Shown here: positions 1-8,812 of the stretch, piece by piece
Position numbering within the stretch: the stretch's first letter is position 1
How the letters are laid out: each line of letters opens with the position of its first letter
DNA from: Candidatus Gastranaerophilales bacterium
GTDB lineage: Bacteria > Bacillota > Clostridia > Lachnospirales > Lachnospiraceae
NCBI GenBank assembly: GCA_023663225.1
Contig: JAMPHU010000004.1
Coordinates: 17,457-81,456, forward strand
Length of the DNA stretch: 64,000 bases
Reading direction: 5' to 3'
The notes under the pieces: model-generated
Seen by the model: only the letters and a program-made list of their open reading frames with translations
The model's database searches: none
What the model was told of the DNA's origin: nothing
Program-made: the position numbers and the translations under genes

Positions 1-29
1 ATTTCGTGTAAAGATTTTTTCCCTTTCAT
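1..29 (-). CDS. Partial CDS, N-terminus only
   Basis: An ATG at 29 is preceded by an AGAGGT ribosome-binding site and opens a frame (M-K-G-K-K-S-L-H-E) that runs off the window edge. It lies 28 bases downstream of the solute-binding lipoprotein gene on the same strand, so it may be the next gene of that operon. The product cannot be identified from nine codons. Confidence 0.4.
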
Positions 30-56
30 AAGTAGTACCTCTTTTTTAAAACTGAT

Positions 57-1379
57 TTATTCGTGCAGCACGCTGTTCTCCCACCCCGCATCCAGCGCGG
101 CATTACAGGTTTCATTCAACCCCTTGGCACATTCTAAGGGGGTGATGCTCTGCGACAACAGTTCATGGATATTGGGCCAGAACACGCTGCGGACGGAAGT
201 CTCATTTCCCTGCCAGTTGGGACTGTTGTTCATAAAGTCCACCACATTCACCGCGTTTTGCGTAAATTGGCTCAGCATCGTGATCTGATCCTGATACTTT
301 TCCGACACTCTTGCGCTCACGGGAATATTTCCGGCGGACACCTCCAGCCATTCGTCATTCTCGTAAATAAATCGGATAAAGTCCTTCGCCGCCTGCACCT
401 TTTTTGCATCGCCATTATCAAACACTTCAAAACCGGTCACAAAGGAGGTCGCCACATTGCCGGGGAAATTCACATATCCATAATCCTCCATATTGTCATA
501 GAGCGTAAAATTCGCGTTGTTAAACACATAGATTGCAAGCTGCCCATTGCTGAACAACTCACCGCAGTCTGAAACCTCCAGATTTTCAGCGTGGGGCGGA
601 TACCATCCCTTATCCACACCCGACTGTATCCATTCCAGCGCTTTGAGCGCCTCCTCGCTCTCAAAGTCAAAATGTCCGTCCGGCCCAAAGATTGTACTTC
701 CGTAAGCTCTGATATAGGACATAATGTGGGTGTCGCCCTGATTGTTCTTGCCGTACATCATCATCGGGTACACCTGGTCGGGAAGTCCTGCGGCGAGCGC
801 ATCCAGAATATCCGTCCACTCCTCCAACGTCCAATTCTGTATCACGGCATCCTCCGCAAGATAGTTCTCAAGACCGCAATCCCGAAAGAGCGCTTTGTTA
901 TAGATCAAAATATTCTGCATACTCAAAAAAGGCATCATGTAAGTTTTCCCGTTCACCATGCTCATCGCCCAGGACGCATCATCAATATCCGCCCGCAGCT
1001 CGTCCGAAATGATATCGTCTAACGGCGCCACTCTGCCGGTATGCAGATAGGACGCCATGTTAAAATATCCCTCATAGAGAATATCCGCCGCGTCTTCCGA
1101 GTCAAAGCGGTCTGTGATCGCCGCCACTTCATCCACATAATCAAAGGTTTCCACTCTGATTGTGACATCGGCCTCCTCATACTGTGCCGCAAACGCCGCT
1201 CCCGCCTGTTGCAAAAATGTGTTTGAGTCCACGATCTCGGGATTGCTGACAGAATTCATCACCAGACTGGGCACCTTCACAACCAGCGTCACCGCCTCCT
1301 TTTTCCCGCTGCCGCAGCCTGTCAAAAGACCGCAACACAATGCGAATGTCAGCACGGCGGCAATTCCTCTTTTCCTCAT
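57..1379 (-). CDS. Extracellular solute-binding lipoprotein (ABC-type)
   Basis: This 440-residue protein looks like a lipid-anchored substrate-binding protein of the family-1 (carbohydrate) ABC importers. The N-terminus is a type II signal peptide with a lipobox L-T-G-C, so Cys22 would be lipidated. The rest has the usual length and features of the family, such as N-Q-G-D-T-H and G-Y-V-N-F-P-G stretches in the binding lobes. An AAGGAGAGG site precedes the ATG. The gene follows the hybrid histidine kinase by 25 bases on the same strand, so both are probably co-transcribed. No ABC permease gene is present here, so the protein may serve as a ligand sensor for the kinase or use a transporter encoded beyond the left edge. 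The ligand is unknown. Confidence 0.88.
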   Translation of the reverse strand: MRKRGIAAVLTFALCCGLLTGCGSGKKEAVTLVVKVPSLVMNSVSNPEIVDSNTFLQQAGAAFAAQYEEADVTIRVETFDYVDEVAAITDRFDSEDAADILYEGYFNMASYLHTGRVAPLDDIISDELRADIDDASWAMSMVNGKTYMMPFLSMQNILIYNKALFRDCGLENYLAEDAVIQNWTLEEWTDILDALAAGLPDQVYPMMMYGKNNQGDTHIMSYIRAYGSTIFGPDGHFDFESEEALKALEWIQSGVDKGWYPPHAENLEVSDCGELFSNGQLAIYVFNNANFTLYDNMEDYGYVNFPGNVATSFVTGFEVFDNGDAKKVQAAKDFIRFIYENDEWLEVSAGNIPVSARVSEKYQDQITMLSQFTQNAVNVVDFMNNSPNWQGNETSVRSVFWPNIHELLSQSITPLECAKGLNETCNAALDAGWENSVLHE

Positions 1380-1404
1380 AACTTCCTCTCCTTTTTCCTA
1401 TCAT

Positions 1405-3585
1405 TTATTTATCATTTTTCCTCAGTTTTTTCAGCAGGACATTCACATCGATTGGCTTCGTCAAAAAGTCGTTCATTCCGCTGGCAAGCGCCTGCTCTCT
1501 GTCCTCCTGGAACATGTTGGCGGTGCAGGCGTAGATCGTAACGGTTTTCGCGTCTTCCCGATCAAGCCGCCTGATATTCATCGACGCGCTGCACCCGTCC
1601 ATAACCGGCATCTGCATGTCCATCAGGATGATATCAAACTCCCCGAGCTTAGACTGCGCAAACAGATCAAGCGCCTCCTGCCCGTTCTGGACGAGCGCGG
1701 TCTCAAAACCTTCCATTTTGAGGATTTCCAACAGAATCTCCGCGTTGAGTTCCACATCCTCCGCCACCAGAATTTTGAGCGGTCTGCCATCCGCCCTGCA
1801 CGCCGGCCGGCCCATATCTTCGTCCCCTGCCGTCGCTTCCGACGCTATCAGTTCCGCCGGAATCTCCTGCACAATCTTGGAGGGAATAGTGACCGTAAAG
1901 ACACTCCCCTCGTTGAGTTTGCTCTCCACCTTGATATCCCCGCCCATGGCGTTTGCGAGAAGTTTGCTGATGGCCATGCCAAGTCCGGTTCCCTTGATGC
2001 CTTTCGTGTTCCTGTTTCGTTCCTGACTGAAAGAGTCAAAAATCTTGTCAATGTACTCCTCGGATATTCCGATTCCTTTATCCTCACAGCGGTAAGTCGT
2101 GATCACATGCGTCGAGTCGGTTGTCTCCTGGGTGACGGACAATCGGATCCATTTGCCCTCCGGCGTAAACTTCGCCGCATTGCCCACAATATTCATCAAA
2201 ATCTGCTTTACGCGAACCACATCCCCCTCGACACAGGGCGTCGTGATGTCTTTTTCCACGATAAATTCCACACCCCGATTTTTAATGTTGTCGGCCTGCA
2301 TCGCCGCGATCTCGTCGATCATCGCGGAAATCAACATTGGCTCCTTTATGATATCCACTTTTCCGGCCTGAAGCTTTGACATATCCAAGACATCGTTCAC
2401 CAACGACAACAGATAGTTCGCCGTGCTGTGGGTCTTTTCCAGCCATTCCTTGATCTGCGGCTTCTGACTCTCATCGTCGATATTGACCATGATCAGATGA
2501 TTCATACCGATCAGACCATTTAACGGCGTTCGGATCTCATGGCTCATATTGGAGAGAAATTCCTTTTGCGATTTCGCCGCCTCCGTCGTCCGAATGGTCT
2601 TCACCTGCAACCTCATAATAATGAGCAGCATCGCGATCACAGTGCTCACAGAGATAATCGCCATAATCATACTGAGGGATACAAACGTCCTTCTCTGTTC
2701 CAAAAAGACTTCCTCATTGACGGACATAATAAAATACAGATCAAAACTGTCGTCCAGGGGAATGAAATAAAAAAGTTCCTGCCCTTTCTCCCCCTCGTGC
2801 GAGTGATAAAAACCAAAGGTTTCCCTGTTGTGAAGCTGCTCCTGCACCTCCTCGTTTGTCAGATCGGAAGTCCTGGCAGTCAACAAATGATCATAGAGAT
2901 TGTTCTGCCTGCCCAGATAAATTTCCTTGTTGACATTGACAATATAGTTTCCGTTCATGTCAATCAGGGCGCTGTGGCCGCGGACTTGACCGTCCTTCAC
3001 AAAACTGTCGATCACCATATTGTCCTGAATGGACGATATGTCGCTGATGCCGATCAACGCAAACATATTGATGCCTTCCACACAGTAATCATGCAGCCGG
3101 ATCCCATACAGGATGCTTTCTTTCGCCAGCCATCCGCCCTCCACCTTGTCGTCAAACCGAATGACGATTTTCTCATCATCTTCCCTAAAATAGGGCAGAA
3201 AGTCCAGATTTCTGTTCACGGTATCATTGCCCGGCGTATAGACGACATATTTGTCCGTAAAGACCGTACCGTCCTCGGCAACCAGATAAATATGGTTAAA
3301 TCCGCTGGCAGCACACTCCAGATTCATTCTTGTCTCAATATCCTGGATCGTCTTACACTCAAAGCTGTCAAACCGTTCCTTGATCTGCGCAAGATCCCTC
3401 CAGTAAATTTCAATGTAAGTCTGGATCGTCGTCTTATCATGCTCTGCGATCTCGCTGATCGAATTGATAATATTTTCTGAAATTGCCTTATTCATCTGTC
3501 TGACATAAAAAAGCACCGCAAGACAGATAATCAAGAAGGCGGAAATAATGATCGGCAGATAAAATAATTTATGGTTCTTTTTCAC
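1405..3585 (-). CDS. Hybrid sensor histidine kinase with receiver domain
   Basis: This 726-residue protein is a membrane hybrid kinase. A transmembrane segment at about residues 8-28 and another near 306-330 bracket a Cache-like extracytoplasmic sensor. The dimerisation domain carries M-S-H-E-I-R-T-P-L-N with phospho-acceptor His349. The ATPase domain shows the N box (N-I-V-G-N-A-A-K-F), G1 (D-K-G-I-G-I) and G2 (G-T-G-L-G-M). A C-terminal receiver domain has L-M-D-M-Q-M-P-V-M-D-G, with Asp656 as the likely acceptor. No HPt or output domain is attached, so phosphate must pass to a partner elsewhere or act intramolecularly. The start is a GTG with GAGGT upstream. Co-transcription with the downstream solute-binding lipoprotein suggests that protein may feed the sensor domain; this is inference. 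Confidence 0.92.
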   Translation of the reverse strand: MKKNHKLFYLPIIISAFLIICLAVLFYVRQMNKAISENIINSISEIAEHDKTTIQTYIEIYWRDLAQIKERFDSFECKTIQDIETRMNLECAASGFNHIYLVAEDGTVFTDKYVVYTPGNDTVNRNLDFLPYFREDDEKIVIRFDDKVEGGWLAKESILYGIRLHDYCVEGINMFALIGISDISSIQDNMVIDSFVKDGQVRGHSALIDMNGNYIVNVNKEIYLGRQNNLYDHLLTARTSDLTNEEVQEQLHNRETFGFYHSHEGEKGQELFYFIPLDDSFDLYFIMSVNEEVFLEQRRTFVSLSMIMAIISVSTVIAMLLIIMRLQVKTIRTTEAAKSQKEFLSNMSHEIRTPLNGLIGMNHLIMVNIDDESQKPQIKEWLEKTHSTANYLLSLVNDVLDMSKLQAGKVDIIKEPMLISAMIDEIAAMQADNIKNRGVEFIVEKDITTPCVEGDVVRVKQILMNIVGNAAKFTPEGKWIRLSVTQETTDSTHVITTYRCEDKGIGISEEYIDKIFDSFSQERNRNTKGIKGTGLGMAISKLLANAMGGDIKVESKLNEGSVFTVTIPSKIVQEIPAELIASEATAGDEDMGRPACRADGRPLKILVAEDVELNAEILLEILKMEGFETALVQNGQEALDLFAQSKLGEFDIILMDMQMPVMDGCSASMNIRRLDREDAKTVTIYACTANMFQEDREQALASGMNDFLTKPIDVNVLLKKLRKNDK

Positions 3586-3728
3586 TTCCCTTACCTCATA
3601 TAAGATTTCTCTGTGGTTTGTTACCTATATTATAAAACAGTTTACCAAAAAAAGCCACCCCTGAAGTGTTGCGATTGATATTTTTCGAAACAGTTCAGCC
3701 GTAAAATAGTTGCTTTTTAGCCAAGGTC

Positions 3729-3909
3729 GTAGCAAGTGTCATTGTGTGGATGGTATATTCCAACGCAGACACGCTTTCGCTGCACCTCGCTCGTAACGGT
3801 ACATAAGCTGCTAAAAGACAGCAGCTATAGTCAACAACGTTTACTATTAGTACCGACGGCTCGCTAGCGTCTGCTTATGGAGTATACCATCCACACAATT
3901 CGGATTACG
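3729..3909. repeat. Palindromic repeat family A, copy A1
   Basis: An imperfect inverted repeat of about 180 bp. The left arm contains ATTGTGTGGATGGTATA and the right arm TATACCATCCACACAAT, which are exact complements. Two smaller hairpins sit in the middle, one of them AGCTGCT/AGCAGCT. The same element recurs near 4.6, 18.0 and 63.8 kb. It lies in the gap between the kinase and the antitoxin gene, where no credible ORF exists. Confidence 0.85.
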
Positions 3910-3995
3910 ACATTCGGGCAACCTGAAAAGGTTGAACTGTTATTATTTTTCGAAACTACTCAACCATAAAGGGATTGTGGTTTCGACTTAGAAAT

Positions 3996-4037
3996 GGAGC
4001 ATAGGTTATAGAGAATACTTTCTGTAACCTATGCTCC
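3996..4037. repeat. Short hairpin related to repeat family D
   Basis: A 13-bp perfect inverted repeat (GGAGCATAGGTTA / TAACCTATGCTCC) encloses AGAGAATACTTTCTG, a core also found inside each arm of the long family D palindrome near 18.3 kb. Right of it, to about 4090, lies a further fragment of the family A right arm, so this gap is a mosaic of repeat pieces. Confidence 0.7.
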
Positions 4038-4165
4038 TGTATTCCGCAATTCCTAAAAGTATACCATCCACACAATTCAGATTACAACATCCGGCAAGAC
4101 CGCTCGACATTGCCGCCTGGACTCTAAAAAATTTACCCCAAATACGAAAAATAGCAACCTTATAT

Positions 4166-4429
4166 TTATCCAAAATGTTTTTTCTCTAATTCCGCAAAGA
4201 CTGTTTCCGCATCAACTGCTTCTGCTCCATTTGCAATCTCTTGCTCAGATTCATAGATAGCTTGGTCGATGCGGTTTATTCTTGCAAATTTATCATATAA
4301 TTCACTACTCATCACAACCAAGTCGCTATATCCGTTTTTTGTAATAAAAATAGGCTCCTGCTCCTTGTGTGCGATATTGGAAATTTCTGTCGTATTGCGT
4401 AACTCCTTAATAGGTATAATAAGTGGCAT
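4166..4429 (-). CDS. Phd/YefM-type antitoxin without a partner toxin
   Basis: An 87-residue protein with the Phd/YefM pattern: an N-terminal M-P-L-I-I-P-I-K-E-L-R-N DNA-binding part, then I-T-K-N-G-Y-S-D-L-V-V-M, typical of antitoxins that repress their own promoter and wrap around a RelE/ParE/Doc toxin. The ATG at 4429 is chosen because AAAGGAG lies eight bases upstream; a longer frame from 4447 has no such site. The toxin would normally follow downstream, but only repeat debris is found between 4165 and the kinase gene, so this is an orphan antitoxin, perhaps left after toxin loss. Confidence 0.85.
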   Translation of the reverse strand: MPLIIPIKELRNTTEISNIAHKEQEPIFITKNGYSDLVVMSSELYDKFARINRIDQAIYESEQEIANGAEAVDAETVFAELEKKHFG

Positions 4430-4530
4430 GGTATTCACTCCTTTCATCGAGCATAATTATGCTTAATTAGCAATGAGAATATACAATCTGTTGTTAAAAA
4501 ATGTAACAGTTCTGCCTTTGACATTGTTGT

Positions 4531-4687
4531 GATCCGAATTGTGTGGATGGTATAATCCAAAAGCAGACGCTAGCGAGCCGTCGGTACTTAGATGCCGTAC
4601 TTTGGCATCTTATGTACCGTTACGAGCGAGATGCAGCGAAAGCGTGTCTGCGTTGGAATATACCATTCGCACAATGACACTTGCTAC
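4531..4687. repeat. Palindromic repeat family A, copy A2 (inverted)
   Basis: The same element as at 3.73 kb but in opposite orientation: GAATTGTGTGGATGG on the left, CATTCGCACAATG on the right, and a central GATGCC/GGCATC hairpin. It begins 8 bases after the trpA stop codon on the downstream side, so transcripts of the trp operon would end in or run through this hairpin. It could act as a terminator or 3'-end stabiliser. Confidence 0.85.
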
Positions 4688-4695
4688 ATTCTTAT

Positions 4696-5481
4696 TCACA
4701 CCTCCTGGACGGCCTCCTTCATCCCTTTCACATAGTCATAAATATACGACCCGGCCTCCCTGCCATGCTCAGCGATGATCCGCACGATGGCGCTGCCCAC
4801 GATGGCCCCGTCGGAGATGCCGGCCATCCGCGCTGCCTGCTCGGGGGTGCTGATCCCAAAACCCACCGCGCAAGGGACATCCGTCACCTGGCGGATATTC
4901 TCCACAATGGCGTTTAAGTCTGTCTTGATCTCGCTGCGGACGCCGGTGACACCCATGGAGCTCACCACATAGATAAAACCCTTCGCCTCGGATGCAATCC
5001 TTTTGATACGGCTCTCGGAAGTCGGAGCGATCATGGAGATCACCGCCACATTGTGCGCATTGGCGATCGCTTCCAGCTCCTCCTTCTCCTCAAAGGGAAC
5101 GTCGGGAATGATAATCCCCGCCACATCCAGTTCCTCACATCCGGCAAAAAATCTCTCATAACCATAATGGAACACAGGATTTACATACGTCATAAACACC
5201 AGGGGCACCTGAGAAGTCGCTCTCACCTGTCTCACAATGTCAAAGACACCGTCCGTGGTCATACCGCCGCGCAGCGCCCTGACGCTGGCCTCCTGGATGA
5301 CCACGCCCTCCGCCACGGGATCAGAGAAAGGAATACCGATCTCGATTAGGTCAGCTCCCGCTCGTTCCATTTCCAAGATATACTTGACCGTGCTCTCCCC
5401 ATCGGGATCTCCCGCGGTCAAAAATGCGATAAATGCCTTTTTATTCGGTGTGTCAAATACTTTTTTCAATTTATCAATCAT
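4696..5481 (-). CDS. trpA: Tryptophan synthase alpha chain
   Basis: A 261-residue TIM-barrel protein that cleaves indole-3-glycerol phosphate to indole and glyceraldehyde-3-phosphate. The catalytic Glu lies in [12 protein letters not shown], the catalytic Asp in A-G-I-I-I-P-D-V-P, and phosphate is bound by the G-F-G-I-S-T-P-E-Q and G-A-I-V-G-S-A-I-V loops. The ATG overlaps the trpB stop region by 8 bases, implying translational coupling for the alpha2-beta2 complex. It is the last gene of the operon, and a family A hairpin follows. Confidence 0.98.
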   Translation of the reverse strand: MIDKLKKVFDTPNKKAFIAFLTAGDPDGESTVKYILEMERAGADLIEIGIPFSDPVAEGVVIQEASVRALRGGMTTDGVFDIVRQVRATSQVPLVFMTYVNPVFHYGYERFFAGCEELDVAGIIIPDVPFEEKEELEAIANAHNVAVISMIAPTSESRIKRIASEAKGFIYVVSSMGVTGVRSEIKTDLNAIVENIRQVTDVPCAVGFGISTPEQAARMAGISDGAIVGSAIVRIIAEHGREAGSYIYDYVKGMKEAVQEV

Positions 5482-6658
5482 GGATATCTACCCCCCTGTA
5501 TCTTGCGATCGCCGCCACATCCTTGTCTCCTCGTCCGGATATGCAGATGATAATGCTTTGATCCGGACTGTAGTTCTTTGCAATCTTCCTCACCTGGGCC
5601 ACCGCGTGGGCGCTCTCTATGGCGGGGATGATGCCCTCCACTCTGGACAGATACTCAAAGGCCTCCACCGCCTCCTCGTCCGTGACAGGCACATACTTTG
5701 CCCTGCCGATATCATGTAGATAAGCGTGCTCCGGCCCGATCCCCGGGTAATCCAGTCCCGCGGAGATCGAGTACACCGGCGCGATCTGGCCGTACTCATT
5801 CTGGCAGAAATAAGATTTCATCCCGTGGAAGATACCGATACTCCCTCTGGCTATGGTGGCCGCGTGCTGTTTGGTGTCAATGCCTTTTCCAGCCGCCTCG
5901 CAGCCGATCAGCTCCACTTCTTTCTCTTCAATAAAATGATAAAACATGCCGATGGAATTACTGCCGCCGCCCACACAGGCCACCACAGCCGCCGGAAGTT
6001 TCCCCTCCGCCTCCAAAATCTGCCGCTTTGCCTCTTTACTGATCACACTCTGGAAATCCCGCACAATCATAGGGAAGGGATGCGGCCCCATGACGGAACC
6101 CAGACAGTAATGAGTGTCCTCCACCCTGCTGCTCCACTCCCGCATAGCGTCGTTGACCGCATCCTTTAAGGTCATAGTGCCGGTAGTCACCGCGTGCACC
6201 TTAGCTCCCAAAAGCTCCATGCGGTACACATTTAATGCCTGCCTCTCGGTATCCTCCTTCCCCATAAAGACCTCGCACTCCATGCCAAGCAACGCCGCTG
6301 CGGTGGCGGTGGCAACGCCGTGCTGACCTGCCCCTGTCTCCGCGATCAGGCGCGTCTTTCCCATCTTCTTCGCCAAAAGCGCCTGCCCCAGCACATTGTT
6401 GATCTTGTGGGAACCGGTGTGATTTAAGTCCTCCCGCTTTAAATAGATTTTTGCGCCGCCCAGATCTTTGCTCATCTTCTCCGCATAATACAAAAGAGAA
6501 GGTCTGCCCGCATATTCGTTAAAAAGTCTAGTCAGCTCGCTGTTAAAGTCCTCGTCTTTCCTGTAGTGATCGTAAGCTTCTTCCAGCCGGATCAGCTCGC
6601 TCATCAAGGTCTCGGAGATATATTGGCCTCCGTGTTGTCCATATCGTCCTTTACTCAT
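5474..6658 (-). CDS. trpB: Tryptophan synthase beta chain
   Basis: A 394-residue PLP enzyme that joins indole and L-serine into L-tryptophan within the TrpAB complex. The PLP-binding lysine is Lys85 in G-S-H-K-I-N-N. The phosphate-binding loop is G-G-G-S-N, and E-T-G-A-G-Q-H-G is the substrate carboxylate loop. The length and the opening [11 protein letters not shown] fit TrpB1-type enzymes. The gene lies between trpF (90-base gap containing a fragment of a family A repeat) and trpA (8-base overlap). Confidence 0.98.
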   Translation of the reverse strand: MSKGRYGQHGGQYISETLMSELIRLEEAYDHYRKDEDFNSELTRLFNEYAGRPSLLYYAEKMSKDLGGAKIYLKREDLNHTGSHKINNVLGQALLAKKMGKTRLIAETGAGQHGVATATAAALLGMECEVFMGKEDTERQALNVYRMELLGAKVHAVTTGTMTLKDAVNDAMREWSSRVEDTHYCLGSVMGPHPFPMIVRDFQSVISKEAKRQILEAEGKLPAAVVACVGGGSNSIGMFYHFIEEKEVELIGCEAAGKGIDTKQHAATIARGSIGIFHGMKSYFCQNEYGQIAPVYSISAGLDYPGIGPEHAYLHDIGRAKYVPVTDEEAVEAFEYLSRVEGIIPAIESAHAVAQVRKIAKNYSPDQSIIICISGRGDKDVAAIARYRGVDIHD

Positions 6659-6698
6659 GGTCTTGTAATCCTTTCTCGTTGTTTTTATGTGTTATTGT

Positions 6699-6730
6699 GC
6701 AAATGCTATCCTCCACACAATTCAGTTTGC
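6699..6730. repeat. Solo fragment of repeat family A inside the trp operon
   Basis: CTATCCTCCACACAATTCAG in the 90-base gap between trpF and trpB matches the right arm of the family A element (TATACCATCCACACAATTCGG). It appears to be a decayed remnant, or a solo end left by a former insertion. Confidence 0.5.
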
Positions 6731-6748
6731 ACTATTTCGGTTTAACAA

Positions 6749-7369
6749 TCACCTGACTGCCTCCACCGCCCGCCGCATTTTTTCCAAATCTTTTTTCCCA
6801 TCGGTCTCCACGCCGGAGCTTAAGTCTATACAGAAGGGATGTAATCGCCTCACCGCCTCCGGAATATTTTCCGGCTTCAGTCCCCCCGCCAGAAAGTAGG
6901 GCCTGTCTATGCCTTGCAACAGGTTCCAGTCAAATAACTCGCCGGAACCGGCACCGCTGTCAAACAGCAGATAATCCGCACGGGATTTTAAACTTCCTTC
7001 CACATCTTCTCTGCTGCGGACTTTCACCGCCTTGATAACAGGTTTTCCCGTCCGACGAACCTCGGCAAGATATCCCTCCGACTCATCGCCGTGAAGCTGC
7101 GCGATATCGATAACTCCCTCCGCAAGCAACTCGACCACCTGTGAGACAGGCGCATTTACAAACACACCCACCGCCTGAATCCTCGAATCCAACGCGGCCC
7201 TGTAGACCGCCGCCTGGGCAGCGCTCACCTGCCTGCGGCTCCTTGCAAACACCATACCGATATAATCCGGAAACACCAAATTGGCATAATCCACATCCTC
7301 CCTACGACACAATCCACATATCTTAATCTTACTTCCGATTGTCCCTGCCTGCTTTTTCATTTCCGACAT
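6749..7369 (-). CDS. trpF: Phosphoribosylanthranilate isomerase
   Basis: A 206-residue TIM-barrel enzyme that isomerises phosphoribosylanthranilate to the ribulose form (CdRP) in tryptophan synthesis. The catalytic Cys is in K-I-C-G-L and the catalytic Asp in L-L-F-D-S. Phosphate-binding strands include A-G-G-L-K-P-E-N and D-L-S-S-G-V-E. Two starts are possible: ATG at 7369, or ATG at 7357 with GGGGAG ten bases upstream, which I slightly prefer on ribosome-binding grounds. The gene is separated from trpC by an unusually long 520-base gap holding a pyrimidine minisatellite and a family B palindrome. Confidence 0.96.
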   Translation of the reverse strand: MSEMKKQAGTIGSKIKICGLCRREDVDYANLVFPDYIGMVFARSRRQVSAAQAAVYRAALDSRIQAVGVFVNAPVSQVVELLAEGVIDIAQLHGDESEGYLAEVRRTGKPVIKAVKVRSREDVEGSLKSRADYLLFDSGAGSGELFDWNLLQGIDRPYFLAGGLKPENIPEAVRRLHPFCIDLSSGVETDGKKDLEKMRRAVEAVR

Positions 7370-7431
7370 GCTCCCCTGCCCCCTTCCTGTGCTCTTCTTT
7401 TCTACTTTTTCTATCCTCTTTTTTCCGTTTT

Positions 7432-7536
7432 TTCTTTTCGATTTCCTTCTTTTCAGTTTTCTTCTTTTCTGCTTTTTTCTTTTCTGTTTCCTTCTTTTCT
7501 GCTTTTTTCTTTTTTGCTTTCTTCTTTTCTATACCC
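7432..7536. repeat. 15-bp tandem pyrimidine minisatellite (7 units)
   Basis: Seven head-to-tail 15-base units based on TTCTTTTCTGCTTTT begin at 7432, 7447, 7462, 7477, 7492, 7507 and 7522. The surrounding 7380-7620 stretch is also almost pure pyrimidine on the plus strand. In the trp mRNA (minus strand) it reads as a purine-rich A/G tract just upstream of trpF. The 15-base period keeps frame, but no start codon with a ribosome site opens a frame through it, so a coding role is doubtful. Confidence 0.85.
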
Positions 7537-7642
7537 TTCTCCCCTATGATCTTCCTTTTTACTTACTTCCCCTTCCACTTACTCCTCCTCCCCTTCGCCT
7601 ACTTCTCGTCTACATACTCCCCTTCCACTTGCCAGCGTCCAG

Positions 7643-7869
7643 TGTCCGCGAGACGAAACGACTTGAAACAGCCTTGTGCAGATTGGAGCGTTTTCTTACA
7701 GCGCGGTTACGGCGACCAAGGGGAAACGCACACGGATGTGCGTTTCAGGTTTCATCGGGCACGGATGCCCGTTGAAACCGACCTGGAAACAGCAATACCC
7801 CCATTCCGCGCTGTTAGAAAACGCCCAATCGAAACACGACTGTTCCAAGTCATTTCGCCTCGCGGACAC
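7643..7869. repeat. Palindromic repeat family B, copy B1 (within the trp operon)
   Basis: A 227-bp long inverted repeat. The outer arms begin GTGTCCGCGAG and end CTCGCGGACAC. They stay complementary for about 60 bases through to CAGCGCGG/CCGCGCTG, with scattered mismatches. Two tight hairpins lie in the middle, around ACGCACACGGATGTGCGT and CGGGCACGGATGCCCG. Copies recur at 45.2 and 63.5 kb in the opposite orientation. It lies between trpC and trpF, so it must be transcribed with the operon. Confidence 0.9.
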
Positions 7870-7890
7870 GTGCCCTAGCTGACACGTGCC

Positions 7891-8673
7891 CTAGCAACAC
7901 CCCCGCAGCTCACGCAACATCCCCCTCTTATCCTGACTGCGCATAAAAGTTTCCCCGATCAGCACAGCGTCCGTCCCGTTTTCTTCCAGCCTTGCGATAT
8001 CCGCCCTGGTCTTCATGCCGCTCTCGGACACAAAGAGGATATCCCTCGGCACCAGTCTGCGCAAGCGCACGGAATTGTCGATATCCACGGTAAAATCCTG
8101 CAAGTTGCGGTTGTTGACACCAATCACACGCGCCCCCGCACGCTTTGCCATCTCAATCTCGCGCTCATCGTGAGCCTCCACCAAGGCGGACAATCCAAGC
8201 TCTCTTGCGATCCCCGCGTACTCCTCCAACTGCCCTTGGGACAGGATGGCGCAGATCAGTAAAACAGCATCCGCACCGATCACTTTTGCCTCGTAGATCA
8301 TATACTCATGCACCGTGAAATCTTTCCGCAGAAGGGGGATCTTCACTTTCTCTCTGATCTCTGACAGGTATTCGCTTTTTCCCTGGAAAAATGTAGGCTC
8401 CGTCAGGACGGAGACCGCGTCCGCCCCCGCCTGTTCGTACTCTCCTGCAATCTCCGTATAAGGAAAGTGCTCCGCAATCACGCCCTTGGAGGGAGACGCC
8501 TTTTTTACTTCACAGATAAAACGGATCCCTTCCCCAGCCAACGCTTTTTCAAAAGGATAGCCTGTATGAAGTTCTCTGTCTCTGGCTGCAGCTTTCACTT
8601 CCAAAAGAGGTTTTTCCGCCATCTGCGCCTCCACGCGCTCTTTTGTCTTTGCCGCAATCTTATCTAAAATCAT
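7891..8673 (-). CDS. trpC: Indole-3-glycerol phosphate synthase
   Basis: A 260-residue TIM-barrel enzyme that decarboxylates and cyclises CdRP to indole-3-glycerol phosphate. Catalytic lysines are in C-E-V-K-K-A-S-P-S-K-G and L-L-R-K-D-F, with N-N-R-N-L and S-E-S-G binding substrate phosphate. The ATG at 8673 is chosen because AAGGAG lies 10 bases upstream and the protein then opens M-I-L-D-K-I as in other TrpC; the frame itself extends to 8721. It is a stand-alone enzyme, not fused to TrpF as in enterics. The start lies about 140 bases after the trpGD stop, with no separate promoter noticed. Confidence 0.97.
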   Translation of the reverse strand: MILDKIAAKTKERVEAQMAEKPLLEVKAAARDRELHTGYPFEKALAGEGIRFICEVKKASPSKGVIAEHFPYTEIAGEYEQAGADAVSVLTEPTFFQGKSEYLSEIREKVKIPLLRKDFTVHEYMIYEAKVIGADAVLLICAILSQGQLEEYAGIARELGLSALVEAHDEREIEMAKRAGARVIGVNNRNLQDFTVDIDNSVRLRRLVPRDILFVSESGMKTRADIARLEENGTDAVLIGETFMRSQDKRGMLRELRGCC

Positions 8674-8812
8674 AGCCTTTTGTCTCCTTATCCTTGTCTC
8701 TTTGATCCCTGCCGCTTGCATCTCTGCATCTTACATCTCTATTTCTTACATCTATGTCTCTTGTATTTCCGGCCTTGTCTGCCCTATTGTTATCTTTCTT
8801 ATCCCTACTCTG

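Noticed and set aside
2539-3480. 313-residue open frame antisense to the hybrid kinase
   Set aside because: The composition (His/Arg/Val-rich) is typical of antisense shadows, and the sense frame has all kinase motifs.
5617-6326. Several plus-strand open frames across trpB
   Set aside because: They are shadows of the well-supported trpB gene; no ribosome sites or domain signals.
7380-7620. Lys/Arg-rich N-terminal extension of TrpF or a separate basic protein on the minus strand
   Set aside because: The frame in line with trpF is open for about 57 codons, but it has no start codon with a ribosome site and its composition only reflects the 15-bp repeat.
7643-7869. Retron or integron attC site as explanation of the family B palindromes
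   Set aside because: No reverse transcriptase or integron integrase was found, and the core sites expected for attC (GTTRRRY in both ends) are not evident.
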